A stretch of DNA of 64,000 nucleotides from Halobacillus_B sp963739045. GTDB taxonomy: Bacteria; Bacillota; Bacilli; Bacillales; Halobacillaceae. Where the stretch lies: contig CAVTYY010000001.1 in assembly GCA_963739045.1 (NCBI GenBank), positions 372,001-436,000 of the forward strand, written 5' to 3'. Positions within the stretch are counted from its first letter, which is position 1, and the number at the start of each line of letters is the position of its first letter. Below, one piece after another: positions 20,848 through 29,214 of the stretch. Under the pieces are notes generated by a model that was not told the origin of the DNA, searched no databases, and saw only the letters and a list, made by a program, of their open reading frames with translations. A program made the position numbers and the translations under genes.

Positions 20848-20863
20848 GTTTCACGTGGAACAT
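20848..20863 (-). promoter_or_regulatory. parS centromere site (ParB/Spo0J binding)
   Basis: The minus strand reads TGTTCCACGTGAAACG, which matches the parS consensus TGTTNCACGTGAAACA at 15 of 16 positions, including the CACGTG core. It is intergenic, upstream of the permease, and about 34 kb from dnaA. Origin-proximal location is where parS sites cluster in Bacillus. I found no other close match in the window. Confidence 0.88.
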
Positions 20864-20957
20864 AAAGGCGAACAGTGTCATATTTTGATCAGTTTTTTGG
20901 CTGTAAAAATTTATTACATTCTCACGGCAATCGGCATCTCCATTTCAAGCAGAACAC

Positions 20958-20989
20958 AGAAAACCCGAACCATATAGTTCGGGTTTTCT
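20958..20989. terminator. Terminator downstream of acsA
   Basis: AGAAAACCCGAAC / GTTCGGGTTTTCT forms a 13-bp perfect stem with a 6-base loop, beyond the 3' end of acsA on the minus strand. It is nearly identical to the hairpins at 9990 and 62254. Confidence 0.9.
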
Positions 20990-21051
20990 AATGAGTATAA
21001 TGATTGGTTCCCGGATCTATCCCACTCCAGGATTGTTTCTGCTCATCTCGT

Positions 21052-22761
21052 TTATTCTTCTAAGGTAGAAGTATCACCCGTAGGCAATCCCAGCTCCCAT
21101 GATTTTAACAGGCGCCTCATGATTTTTCCGCTCCGGGTTTTAGGAATACTGTCTTTAATTTCAATTTCTCTCGGAGCAGCATGGGCACTGAGGCCATTCT
21201 TAACGAACTGACGAATATCTTCAAGCAGCTCATCGGATTCACTATATCCATCGCGCAGGGTCACGAAAGCTTTAATAATTTCACCGCGTTCAGGGTCCGG
21301 CTTGCCAATGACGCCTGCTTCGGCGACGGCTTCATGTTCAATGAGTTTACTTTCTACTTCAAAGGGTCCAACACGTTCACCAGAAGTATTAATCACATCA
21401 TCGAGACGGCCCTGGAACCAGAAATAGCCATCTTCATCCTGGTAGGCGCTGTCCCCGGACACATACCAGCCATTAACAAAATAGCTTTCAAATTTGCCAG
21501 GGTTCTGCCAAATGGCTCTCATCATAGACGGCCAGCCCTCTTTAATCGCTAAATTACCCATTTGGTTCGATGGCAGCTCATTTCCTTCATTATCTACGAT
21601 CGAAGCTGTGATACCAGGGAATGGTTTACCCATAGAACCTGGGCGGATATCCATAGATGGATAATTACAAATGAGCATACCGCCGGTTTCCGTCATCCAC
21701 CACGTATCATGAATACGCAGGTTAAAGGCTTGAAGACCCCAGGTAATGACCTCAGGGTTCAACGGTTCACCCACACTGAGTACATGGCGCAGGGTGGAAA
21801 GATCATGCTTTTTAGCAGCTTCTGCTCCTGCACTGAGTAATTTCCGGAACGCCGTTGGGGCAGAATACCAAACCGTTACGTTCTGGTCGGCGATCGTTCC
21901 GTACCAGTCATCCGGGCTGAATCGCCCGCCGCGGATAACATTCGTGACACCATTTAACCACGGAGCAAAAATACCATAACTTGTGCCGGTAACCCAGCCC
22001 GGGTCTGCTGTACACCAGTACACGTCTTCTTCTTGTAAATCGAGCACCCATTTACCAGTTTGATAATGCTGGATCATAGCATTATGAACGTGGTAGACTC
22101 CCTTCGGCTTGCCAGTAGATCCTGATGTATAATGCAGCAGCATCCCATCTTCCAGGCTAACCCATTCAATTTCAAATTCTTCAGAGGCATTTTCCATTTC
22201 TTTCTCAAAGCTGATATGCTCGCTTGAACCATCGCCTCCGACAAGAACGATTTTTTCCAGATTAGGAAGATCGTTAACAGGAACACGATCGAGCAATTCC
22301 GGGGTCGTAATCAGCATAGAGGCTTCACTATCCTCCAACCGGTCCCGCACCGCTTGTTCCATAAACGCTTCAAATAAAGGTCCGGCAATCGCACCCACCT
22401 TTAAAATGCCGAGAAACGCAGCGTAGAATTCCGGGCTTCGGTGCATAAATAGGAAAACCCGATCCCCTTTTTCAACCTCGTGATCTTTCAATACATTCGC
22501 AAATTGATTACTTTTTCGTTTTAAATCGTCAAATGTCAGTTTTTCTTCGCGGTCTGGTGCCGTATAAATAAGAGCCGCCTGATTCTTTTTATCAGGGTTT
22601 TCTGCATGCTTGTCTATCGCTTCATAAGCAATATTAATCTTCCCTGTTTCGCTCCAGGAAAAGTTACTCTTTGCTTCATCCCACTTAAATTTTTCGTGTG
22701 TTTCTTGATAATTTTGCAAATTGTAGCTGCCTTCTCGTGCTGGAATTGGTTTCATGTCCAT
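21052..22761 (-). CDS. acsA: Acetyl-CoA synthetase
   Basis: This enzyme activates acetate to acetyl-CoA via acetyl-AMP. The 569-residue length equals Bacillus AcsA. Motifs are the AMP-binding P-loop LLHYTSGSTGKPKGVYH, the acyl pocket TWWMTETGG, YVSGDSAYQDEDGYFWFQGR, and C-terminal PKTRSGKIMRRLL, whose Lys is the acetylation site that switches the enzyme off in B. subtilis. The ATG at 22761 follows GAGGTGATTTT. The acuABC deacetylation genes that adjoin acsA in B. subtilis are not here. Confidence 0.93.
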   Translation of the reverse strand: MDMKPIPAREGSYNLQNYQETHEKFKWDEAKSNFSWSETGKINIAYEAIDKHAENPDKKNQAALIYTAPDREEKLTFDDLKRKSNQFANVLKDHEVEKGDRVFLFMHRSPEFYAAFLGILKVGAIAGPLFEAFMEQAVRDRLEDSEASMLITTPELLDRVPVNDLPNLEKIVLVGGDGSSEHISFEKEMENASEEFEIEWVSLEDGMLLHYTSGSTGKPKGVYHVHNAMIQHYQTGKWVLDLQEEDVYWCTADPGWVTGTSYGIFAPWLNGVTNVIRGGRFSPDDWYGTIADQNVTVWYSAPTAFRKLLSAGAEAAKKHDLSTLRHVLSVGEPLNPEVITWGLQAFNLRIHDTWWMTETGGMLICNYPSMDIRPGSMGKPFPGITASIVDNEGNELPSNQMGNLAIKEGWPSMMRAIWQNPGKFESYFVNGWYVSGDSAYQDEDGYFWFQGRLDDVINTSGERVGPFEVESKLIEHEAVAEAGVIGKPDPERGEIIKAFVTLRDGYSESDELLEDIRQFVKNGLSAHAAPREIEIKDSIPKTRSGKIMRRLLKSWELGLPTGDTSTLEE

Positions 22762-22964
22762 AAAATCACCTCATGAGAATGAATTTTTGTAAACGGTTTC
22801 TTTGTTTTCCTTAAGAGAGCTCTGAAATAAAAAGACACAGAGCTTGTTTTTTAAGGTTATTTGTCTAAAAATTTCGTTAATTAACTTCTATTCTAGGGGA
22901 TATTCACTCTTTTTTAAAGTAAAATGCCCAAACATTTACATAAATAATTCCAAAAGAAAGTAAA

Positions 22965-22993
22965 TTGACAGTTGTTGCCTGGGTTTATATAAT
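22965..22993 (+). promoter_or_regulatory. Sigma-A promoter of queF
   Basis: TTGACA (22965-22970), a 17-base spacer and TATAAT (22988-22993) form a perfect consensus promoter. Transcription would start about 12 bases before the preQ1 riboswitch. Confidence 0.93.
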
Positions 22994-23011
22994 AAATGAG
23001 AATTAAATAGC

Positions 23012-23050
23012 CAGAGGTTTCTTAGCCAACCCCTCTTTAAAAAACTAAGG
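23012..23050 (+). promoter_or_regulatory. preQ1-I riboswitch aptamer
   Basis: AGAGGTTTCTTAGCCAACCC then CTCTTTAAAAAACTAAGG matches the class-I preQ1 aptamer. The AGAGG / CCTCT stem P1, the C-rich loop and the A-rich tail that forms the H-type pseudoknot are all present. A terminator follows at 23065, so preQ1 binding should cause premature termination ahead of queF. Confidence 0.93.
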
Positions 23051-23064
23051 ACAACGCACTTCAT

Positions 23065-23095
23065 GCCGCATCCCTTAGAGGTTTGCGGTTTTTTT
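23065..23095 (+). terminator. Riboswitch expression-platform terminator
   Basis: The stem CCGCA / TGCGG with inner CC/GG pairs is followed by seven T. The segment CCCTTAG inside it can pair with CTAAGG at the aptamer end, giving a plausible antiterminator alternative. Confidence 0.82.
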
Positions 23096-23160
23096 AGGCT
23101 TCAGTTCTTTCTGCTTTTTGAGGGAGTGGAAATCGATCGGCAATAAAGGAGGTTCACTAG

Positions 23161-23655
23161 ATGCCAGGACGTAACGAAGAAGATTTGAACCTATCCTTGC
23201 TCGGTAACCAGGGAACGGCGTATTCCTTTGAATATGACCCTGAGGTTCTTGAAACATTTGATAACCAGCATCCGGCTCGTGATTATTTTGTTAAGTTTAA
23301 TTGCCCGGAGTTTACCACTCTTTGCCCGAAAACAGGGCAGCCCGATTTTGCAACCATTTACATCAGTTATATTCCAGATATTAAAATGGTAGAAAGTAAG
23401 TCTCTGAAGCTGTACTTATTCAGTTTTCGCAATCATGGAGACTTTCACGAAGACAGTGTAAATACGATTATGAATGATCTCATAGAACTTATGGATCCAC
23501 GTTATATCGAAGTGTGGGGCAAATTTACACCACGAGGCGGGATATCCATTGATCCCTTCTGTAATTATGGCAAGCCAGGAACAAAGTTTGAGCAAATGGC
23601 GGATCATCGGCTGATGAACCATGATCTCTATCCCGAAAAAATCGACAATCGTTAA
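23161..23655 (+). CDS. queF: NADPH-dependent 7-cyano-7-deazaguanine reductase QueF
   Basis: QueF reduces preQ0 to preQ1 in queuosine synthesis. The 164 residues are the unimodular type. The catalytic Cys lies in TTLCPKTGQPDF; the substrate Glu and Asp lie in NHGDFHEDSVN; VESKSLKLYLFSF is the QueF signature. The ATG at 23161 follows AAAGGAGGTTCACTAG. Control by the upstream preQ1 riboswitch is direct sequence evidence for feedback by the product. No queC, queD or queE adjoin, so this is a lone queue gene under its own switch. Confidence 0.97.
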   Translation: MPGRNEEDLNLSLLGNQGTAYSFEYDPEVLETFDNQHPARDYFVKFNCPEFTTLCPKTGQPDFATIYISYIPDIKMVESKSLKLYLFSFRNHGDFHEDSVNTIMNDLIELMDPRYIEVWGKFTPRGGISIDPFCNYGKPGTKFEQMADHRLMNHDLYPEKIDNR

Positions 23656-23746
23656 TAAACACCAGGTCGATTCAGACCTTTCGGAGCGAAAGTCCATGTT
23701 AATGGGCTTTCTTTTTTTGTATAATCATACCAGGGAGGGAAAATAC

Positions 23747-24568
23747 ATGAGTGAGTTATATGTAATTAAGCAGACAAAACAACCGAACACTGTAGAATCT
23801 CTGACTCAGAACCTTAAAGATTTGGGAGTCCAGTCCGGTGATACTCTTCTGGTCCATGCCTCCATGAAAGCCATTGGCTGGATCAGCGGCGGTCCTCAGG
23901 CTGTGCTGGAATCCTTAATGAATGTCGTTACAAACGAGGGAACGCTTGTTTTTCAAACTCATTCACCGAACCTTTCCGATCCAGCTGAATGGGAGAATCC
24001 GCCTGTTCCTTTGGAATGGCATCAAACCATCCGCGATACGATGCCAGGGTTCGATTCGGCCCGTACTCCCTCAGCCTTTCTAGGGGTGCTTCCAGAACTT
24101 TTTCGAAACTGGCCGCAGGTGTACCGAAGCAATCATCCCAGCGTCTCCATTTCTGCCTGGGGCAAGGGTGCGGAAGACTTCGTCAAGAACCATCCGCTGG
24201 AATACTCTTTAAACGAGCAATCTCCCTTAGGACGTGCTTATGAAAGAAATGCTCACGTTCTTTTATTAGGAGTCGATTATTCTACTAATACAAGCTTTCA
24301 TTTAGCAGAATACTGGAGCGAAACGAGGAAGGAAATTACTAGAGGAGCTCCTGTCCTGACCGATGGAAAACAACAATGGGTCACTTATTCGGATATTGAA
24401 TTCAACGAAGATCAATTTCCTGCGATTGGGTCAGCTTTTGAAAAAAAACACACGGTCAGAAAAGCGATGATCGGTCAAGCAGAGTCCACCCTGTTTTCCA
24501 TGAAAGATGCCGTTGATTTTGCTGCTGACTGGTTAGTCCGAAACAAAGAAGGAGAGGAAAAAATGTAA
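23747..24568 (+). CDS. AAC(3) family N-acetyltransferase (YokD type)
   Basis: This protein belongs to the antibiotic acetyltransferase family containing aminoglycoside 3-N-acetyltransferases. Motifs are GDTLLVHASMKAIGWISGG near the N-terminus, GTLVFQTHSPN, SNHPSVSISAWG, and HVLLLGVDYSTNTSFHLAEY with the conserved catalytic-region His. The start is ATG 23747, after GGGAGGGAAAATAC; an in-frame upstream start at 23621 would run through the queF end. The protein is 273 residues. Many family members in soil and marine bacilli have no proven resistance role. Its stop codon abuts the start of a lipoprotein gene. Confidence 0.9.
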   Translation: MSELYVIKQTKQPNTVESLTQNLKDLGVQSGDTLLVHASMKAIGWISGGPQAVLESLMNVVTNEGTLVFQTHSPNLSDPAEWENPPVPLEWHQTIRDTMPGFDSARTPSAFLGVLPELFRNWPQVYRSNHPSVSISAWGKGAEDFVKNHPLEYSLNEQSPLGRAYERNAHVLLLGVDYSTNTSFHLAEYWSETRKEITRGAPVLTDGKQQWVTYSDIEFNEDQFPAIGSAFEKKHTVRKAMIGQAESTLFSMKDAVDFAADWLVRNKEGEEKM

Positions 24569-24883
24569 ATGGTAAAAGTGATGCGTACGGTATTTATAAT
24601 GTTCATCATTCTATTAGGCATAACAGGCTGTTCTGACACAAGTCAGCCTGCCAAAGAAGACAACCCGCAAATGATTACATCAGCAGAATTTGAAAAACTC
24701 GATAAAGGCATCTCCTATGATAAAGCCCAGGATATTATTGGAGGAGAAGGAAAACGATACTCCGATAAAGATCAAACCGCCGGCCCTGTTGTATATGGAT
24801 GGAATTCAAAAAACGGCGACATGGCCTTAATCACATTTATCAATGATAAACTAGCCGTCAAAGAAATGAAAAGCCCTGAATAA
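24569..24883 (+). CDS. Small lipoprotein, DUF3862-like
   Basis: This 104-residue protein has a signal segment VFIMFIILLGITGCSD with a lipobox (GITGC), so the mature protein starts at Cys and is anchored outside the membrane. The remainder (SAEFEKLDKGISYDKAQDIIGG ... ALITFINDKLAVKEM) resembles the small BLIP/SmpA-like fold of DUF3862 proteins. Its ATG follows directly on the TAA of the acetyltransferase gene, with GGAGAGGAAAA upstream inside that gene, so translation is probably coupled. Function unknown. No terminator is visible before the repeats that follow. Confidence 0.8.
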   Translation: MVKVMRTVFIMFIILLGITGCSDTSQPAKEDNPQMITSAEFEKLDKGISYDKAQDIIGGEGKRYSDKDQTAGPVVYGWNSKNGDMALITFINDKLAVKEMKSPE

Positions 24884-24886
24884 TTT

Positions 24887-25180
24887 CAAAAGCGGAGAGG
24901 AGCGGTTAGATCCTCCGGGCTAAGCCAGCGGCTGCAAGAGGGGCGATCTTCCCCCTCTGGAAGTCGATGGCTTAGAACCGCGTGGATCTGCGACTCGCAG
25001 CTGGATGAATCAAAAGCGGAAGCGCCCTGGGAGACCCGACAAGCCTAAGACGAGCGGCGGAGGGGAGTGCTCTTTCTCCCCGCAGGCGATCGACTTAGGA
25101 CCTCGAGGGTCTGGGCACTGCAGCTGGATGAATCAAAAGCGGAAGCGCCCTGGGAGACCCGACACGCCTAAGCAGCTAAG
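24887..25180. repeat. Tandem R1 repeats (two full copies and a truncated third)
   Basis: Three head-to-tail R1 units begin AAAAGCGG at about 24888, 25013 and 25136. The first resembles the 3568 copies; the second and truncated third share AAGCGCCCTGGGAGACCCGA. An 82-codon frame across them is a repeat artefact with an internally repeated basic motif. The array separates the lipoprotein gene from the aldA terminator. Confidence 0.85.
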
Positions 25181-25183
25181 CAG

Positions 25184-25215
25184 AAAAAAATCCCCGATTT
25201 TTCAATCGGGGATTT
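25184..25215 (-). terminator. Terminator of the aldehyde dehydrogenase gene
   Basis: On the minus strand AAATCCCCGATT / AATCGGGGATTT forms a perfect stem followed by TTTTTTCTG, eight bases beyond the stop codon. Confidence 0.9.
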
Positions 25216-25222
25216 GCTGTGT

Positions 25223-26674
25223 TTATTGCTTATCGTTTTTGTATTGCATGTAAACCACTTGAGTAACTAAGAAATCTTCTACACCGTGCTTGCCGTCGGT
25301 ACCGCCTAGGCCAGATTTTCTCATGCCTGCATGGTAGCCTTGAACGGCTTCAAAGTTTTCACGATTCACATAGGTTTCACCGAATTTAAGTTCGTTAATT
25401 ACTCTCATCGCTTCATTGGTGTCTTCTGTATAAACTGAGGATGACAATCCATATTCCGTGTCATTTCCTTTTTCAATCGCCTCATCCAGTGTCTGGAAGG
25501 TTGTAATTGGAATAACTGGTCCAAAGATTTCTTCCTGCATAATTTCCATGTCATGGGTAACATTCGTCAATATCGTCGGTTTATAGAAGAAACCTTTCTC
25601 AAGATCTCCTCGCTCAGCACCTGCTGCTACCTCTGCTCCTTGTTCTACGGCATTATTCACCATTTTTTCTACTTGTTCTAAACGGTCCATACTTACTAAT
25701 GGACCTACATCGGCTTGTTTGTTGGACAGCGGATTATCCACCGTCATTTCTTCAAATGAATGTTTTAACTTCTCAATCAGCTGCTCCGCCACGCTTTCGT
25801 GAACATAGACACGCTCAGCATTCGTACATGCCTGACCGTTATTAGCGAGTCGGGAGATTTTAATGTTCTCGGCAGCAACATCTAGATCAGCGTTGGCGGT
25901 CACAATCGCCGGCGCTTTGCCTCCGAGTTCAAGGTTAACTTTCGTAATATTTTGGGCTGCCGCTTCCATGACTTTGGTTCCGGCTGGCACACTGCCCGTC
26001 ATAGTAACCATTTGTACTTCTTTATGGCTGGCTAAAGCATTACCGATTTCTGAGCCTGTACCAGTCACTAAGTTATAAACCCCTTTAGGAATCTCTTCCA
26101 TGGCATCGACAATTTTAGTGAATTCCATTGCCGTATTCGGGGTCTGCTGACTTGGCTTGAGCACGATTGTACAGCCAGTCACAAGCGCAGTGGCTACTTT
26201 TCTCGCTAGAATAAATACAGGGAAGTTCCACGGTACGATGCCAGCGACCACACCAATCGGTTTCTTGTACACGTAAATGTTTTCATTCGGACGGTCGCTT
26301 GGAAGAATCTCACCTTCAATACGGCGCGCCCATTCAGACATGTATCTGAAATAATCGATTGCCAGGTCTACTTCTCCACTAGCAAGGTCATAATCTTTCC
26401 CCTGCTCCTCTTGCAGCAATTCAATAAAAGTGTCCCGTCTATTCTCAATTTCATCCCCAAGCTTGCGAACGATTTTCCCTCGTTCAATGTTTGGTGTCAG
26501 CTCCCAGCCTTTCTGAGCTTGTGAAGCTGCTTCTACGGCGCGATTCACATCCTCCTGTGTTCCTTTAGGGATTTTAGAAATCACTTCTTCTGTTGCTGGG
26601 TTCAAAATATCTATAATTTCCTGACCATTAGATTCAGTATATTGACCATTGATATATAATTGATGAGTTTGCAC
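25223..26674 (-). CDS. aldA: NAD-dependent aldehyde dehydrogenase, AldA-like
   Basis: This 483-residue enzyme has all ALDH landmarks: cofactor site VPWNFPVFI, the MTGSVPAGTKV loop, catalytic Glu in VNLELGGKAP, catalytic Cys in NNGQACTNAERVYV, and EEIFGPVIP. The CTNAERVYV context is closest to lactaldehyde/glycolaldehyde dehydrogenase (AldA), but substrate is not certain. Translation starts at GTG 26674 after AGGAGGTCTAATT. It is monocistronic with its own terminator. Confidence 0.88.
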   Translation of the reverse strand: MQTHQLYINGQYTESNGQEIIDILNPATEEVISKIPKGTQEDVNRAVEAASQAQKGWELTPNIERGKIVRKLGDEIENRRDTFIELLQEEQGKDYDLASGEVDLAIDYFRYMSEWARRIEGEILPSDRPNENIYVYKKPIGVVAGIVPWNFPVFILARKVATALVTGCTIVLKPSQQTPNTAMEFTKIVDAMEEIPKGVYNLVTGTGSEIGNALASHKEVQMVTMTGSVPAGTKVMEAAAQNITKVNLELGGKAPAIVTANADLDVAAENIKISRLANNGQACTNAERVYVHESVAEQLIEKLKHSFEEMTVDNPLSNKQADVGPLVSMDRLEQVEKMVNNAVEQGAEVAAGAERGDLEKGFFYKPTILTNVTHDMEIMQEEIFGPVIPITTFQTLDEAIEKGNDTEYGLSSSVYTEDTNEAMRVINELKFGETYVNRENFEAVQGYHAGMRKSGLGGTDGKHGVEDFLVTQVVYMQYKNDKQ

Positions 26675-26805
26675 AATTAGACCTCCTGTAAATCATTTAA
26701 CAGACTCATTCCACCTTTTTCTGTATAATAAACTACGGAATAGGCTGAACCTGTAATGAATCAGAAATCATCCATCGATACGAAATACACAGAAGGAGGG
26801 AGCTT

Positions 26806-27000
26806 ATGAAAAGAGAAAATCGCATGTTCTTTATTCTTGGGATGCTCGGACTATGCGCGATACTGGGCGCATTAGCTGCTGCTGGAAGAGTTCGGGATCC
26901 TATGGTGCCTGTCGTTCTGTTAGCCATCGGCATCTTTCTGATTATCGGAGGATGGGCAGACCGTCGTGAACGACGCAAAAAAGGAAAAAGGAATTCATAA
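26806..27000 (+). CDS. Small two-helix membrane protein, unknown function
   Basis: This 64-residue protein has two hydrophobic segments, FFILGMLGLCAILGALAAA and PVVLLAIGIFLIIGG, and a very basic tail (DRRERRKKGKRNS) likely to stay in the cytoplasm. The ribosome site GAAGGAGGGAGCTT before ATG 26806 is strong, so I accept it as a gene. I do not recognise the family. It is divergent from aldA and convergent with the next gene. Confidence 0.7.
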   Translation: MKRENRMFFILGMLGLCAILGALAAAGRVRDPMVPVVLLAIGIFLIIGGWADRRERRKKGKRNS

Positions 27001-27045
27001 TCCTTTTTCCTTACATTATGTATATGGCGCCCTGTTATTCAGAGC

Positions 27046-27297
27046 TTACCATTCTAAAATAAATCCTTTCACTTTCTTCTCATCACCCTCCACATTGTTC
27101 TGCTCCGCTTCAAAGAAAGGGTGCTCTTCTTTCAAGTGATACTCCACAGTTCCAGGCTTTAAATAGAGCTTAAATTCTAAATTTGTGACCTTATGAAGAG
27201 AGATATCTGCAACGGTCGATTGATTTTGATTTTCATCAATCATTAAAATATCGATATGGTCATACCCGTGGGATAATAATTTTTCTTTTAAATTCAT
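27046..27297 (-). CDS. Small conserved-looking protein, unknown function
   Basis: This 83-residue soluble acidic protein begins MNLKEKLLSHGYDHIDILMI. The ATG at 27297 follows GGAGGAATTTGCC; the track's longer upstream start would put that ribosome site inside the frame. The second half (VEYHLKEEHPFFEAEQNNVEGDE) is hydrophilic. I cannot assign a family or role. It stands alone, about 100 bp from the YjcZ-type gene on the same strand. Confidence 0.65.
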   Translation of the reverse strand: MNLKEKLLSHGYDHIDILMIDENQNQSTVADISLHKVTNLEFKLYLKPGTVEYHLKEEHPFFEAEQNNVEGDEKKVKGFILEW

Positions 27298-27368
27298 GGC
27301 AAATTCCTCCAAAAGTCTCATTAGGTTGTTAATTTTTTAATACCCTGTTCTCTTGCTCAGAAAACTAA

Positions 27369-27393
27369 AAAAAGCGGGGAAGCCCCCGCTTTC
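27369..27393 (-). terminator. Terminator of the YjcZ-type gene
   Basis: On the minus strand AAAGCGGGGGCTTCCCCGCTTT is a compact hairpin followed by TTTTT, immediately after the stop codon at 27398. Confidence 0.85.
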
Positions 27394-27397
27394 TATA

Positions 27398-27505
27398 TTA
27401 ATAACCGTATCCGTGTCCTCGGCCCACGTATGAAGTACCAATGATAATTAAAAGAATGAACAATACAACTAATAGCGCGAAACCGCCGCCGTATCCTCCG
27501 CTCAT
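27398..27505 (-). CDS. YjcZ/SscA-type sporulation microprotein
   Basis: This 35-residue frame on the minus strand starts MSGGYGGGFALLVVLFIL and ends VGRGHGYGY. A Gly/Tyr-rich start, one hydrophobic helix and a Gly/Tyr tail are the pattern of YjcZ-family proteins, several of which are made in the mother cell during spore assembly. ATG 27505 follows GAGGAGGGAATGAA, an excellent ribosome site, and a terminator follows at once. The gene is too short for ordinary frame-length cut-offs. Confidence 0.88.
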   Translation of the reverse strand: MSGGYGGGFALLVVLFILLIIIGTSYVGRGHGYGY

Positions 27506-27646
27506 TTCATTCCCTCCTCTCTTTATTACCTTATTACCTTATTCAATCACGGCTGGAAGGGATGGGCGGGAGCGGAGAAAACGGCATTCTTTTTAAGAAA
27601 ACTGCCTATTTATCAAAAAGGTAAATCAGGCGGCGGCGTGGCCAAA

Positions 27647-28300
27647 TCAGGCAAACACGCGCTTCAAGGCAAGCCAGGCAAAATATAAGGCCTGGGCAAA
27701 GAACCCCACTCCCCACAAAGGAGCCGGCAAAAATCGGGTCGCCCGGGCTAAATTCGCTGCATCTCCCGCCTGTCCAGGGGAAATGAAACTAATCCACATG
27801 ATTTCGAAGGCACTGGTGACAGATTCTACTAAAATGAGACAGGCGATAAAGACGAGCACATACTGAATCACTCCTTGATGACCGCTCCTCAATAAGTAGA
27901 TAAAGGCAGCCCCGAACGTAACGATCCAAAACAATCCATAACCGTTACGCACCCAGAACAGCAAATTAACAACTAAAAAAGCTAGTAAAATATAAATCAT
28001 CCATTTGTATTGCCCTTTCACAATTAAATAAAAGAAGAAAAAGGCAAACAGAGAGGAGCTGACATACCCGGCCATGCTCGTTATAAATTGGCTGAACCAG
28101 GAGGAGTGACCGGTGAGCGTTACTCCGGAAGTATTTGGAAACAGGGAGATTTGTCTGACCTCTCCTCCCGTCAGCAAGGCCATGAAAGAATGACCGCTCT
28201 CATGAATCATTGTATTTAAAATAGCAAAATATTTTCCGACAATGGGAAGCTGAGTGAGCAGCAAGGCAATGACCAGTCCAATAATAATCTGAGTTTTCAT
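27647..28300 (-). CDS. M50B-like integral membrane metalloprotease homologue
   Basis: This 217-residue protein has about six hydrophobic segments and an HExxH zinc motif in MIHESGHSFMALLTGGEV near residue 33, the M50 signature position. SLFPNTSGVTLTGHS follows. It resembles the peptidase M50B-like group found in Bacillaceae and actinobacteria; no substrate is known. The ATG at 28300 lies after AAGGACTTCAGAG, a fair ribosome site. A second catalytic motif (NxxPxxPLDGG) of site-2 proteases is not visible, so protease activity is an inference. Confidence 0.8.
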   Translation of the reverse strand: MKTQIIIGLVIALLLTQLPIVGKYFAILNTMIHESGHSFMALLTGGEVRQISLFPNTSGVTLTGHSSWFSQFITSMAGYVSSSLFAFFFFYLIVKGQYKWMIYILLAFLVVNLLFWVRNGYGLFWIVTFGAAFIYLLRSGHQGVIQYVLVFIACLILVESVTSAFEIMWISFISPGQAGDAANLARATRFLPAPLWGVGFFAQALYFAWLALKRVFA

Positions 28301-28419
28301 CTCTGAAGTCCTTTCTTTTTACAGGGCAGCCAAGGCTGAAAGTCCCGCACTTTTCTTTTACTTCACAATCTCCACTCTGTATAATCAACAGTAACAAACC
28401 TATAAAACGAGGAATGAAA

Positions 28420-29193
28420 ATGAAACGTTTTGCGCCCTATTTGTGTCTTATTATTGTACTACTTTTAATGAGCGGCTGCTCGCATCCTGCGGAATCCAAG
28501 AAAGAAACAGACCTTACCATTTCCGCAGCGGCAAGCTTAACAGACGCTATTAAGGAATTAAAGAACGACTATGAGAACAGCCATCCCAACGTAAATATAA
28601 AATTAAATCTGGCAAGCTCAGGCAAGCTTGCTCAGCAAATTCAGCAGGGCGCTCCCGCTGATGTATACCTTTCCGCAAACCAGAGATGGATGGATACCTT
28701 GGAGAAGGATCAGCAAATTGATCCAGATACGCGGTTTAATTTTACGAAAAACAGTATCGTCCTGATCGGTTTGAAGAAGGACAAGCATCAAGTAACCTCA
28801 TTCAAGAAGCTCTCTCCTGAAGCAAATGTACAACTGGCCGTCGGAGAGCCGGAAAGTGTCCCTGCAGGTAAATATACGAAAGAGACCCTGCAAACGATTC
28901 ACAAATGGGACAAATTAAAGGATCAATTTGTATTTGGCAGTGATGTGCGCCAAGTACTTGCTTATGTGGAATCTGGGAATGCTAAGTTAGGATTTGTTTA
29001 TGCGAGTGATGCGTTAATTTCGGATAAAGTTGAAGTCCTTGCTAAAGCAGACGCTGACTGGCACACTCCAATTATCTATCCGGCTGCCATAGTAAAGGAT
29101 ACAAAAGTGAAAAAACAATCCCAGGGCTTTTTGGATTATTTGAAAACGGATAAAGCCCAATCGATTTTACAGAAATATGGATTTGAAAAATAA
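28420..29193 (+). CDS. modA: Molybdate ABC transporter substrate-binding lipoprotein
   Basis: ModA captures molybdate outside the membrane for the ModBC channel. A lipoprotein signal ends in LLLMSGC. The family core follows: LTISAAASLTDAIKELKNDYE, NLASSGKLAQQIQQGAPADVYLSA, and AVGEPESVPAGKYTKETL. I start at ATG 28420, 7 bases after CGAGG, rather than the ATG two codons upstream that is too close. About 257 residues. First gene of modABC. Confidence 0.94.
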   Translation: MKRFAPYLCLIIVLLLMSGCSHPAESKKETDLTISAAASLTDAIKELKNDYENSHPNVNIKLNLASSGKLAQQIQQGAPADVYLSANQRWMDTLEKDQQIDPDTRFNFTKNSIVLIGLKKDKHQVTSFKKLSPEANVQLAVGEPESVPAGKYTKETLQTIHKWDKLKDQFVFGSDVRQVLAYVESGNAKLGFVYASDALISDKVEVLAKADADWHTPIIYPAAIVKDTKVKKQSQGFLDYLKTDKAQSILQKYGFEK

Positions 29194-29214
29194 GCTGGTA
29201 TTGAAGGGCTGACT

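Noticed and set aside
25005..25253. 82-codon frame with a repeated basic motif (MNQKRKRPGRPD)
   Set aside because: It is the translation of tandem R1 repeats running into the aldA terminator and 3' end.
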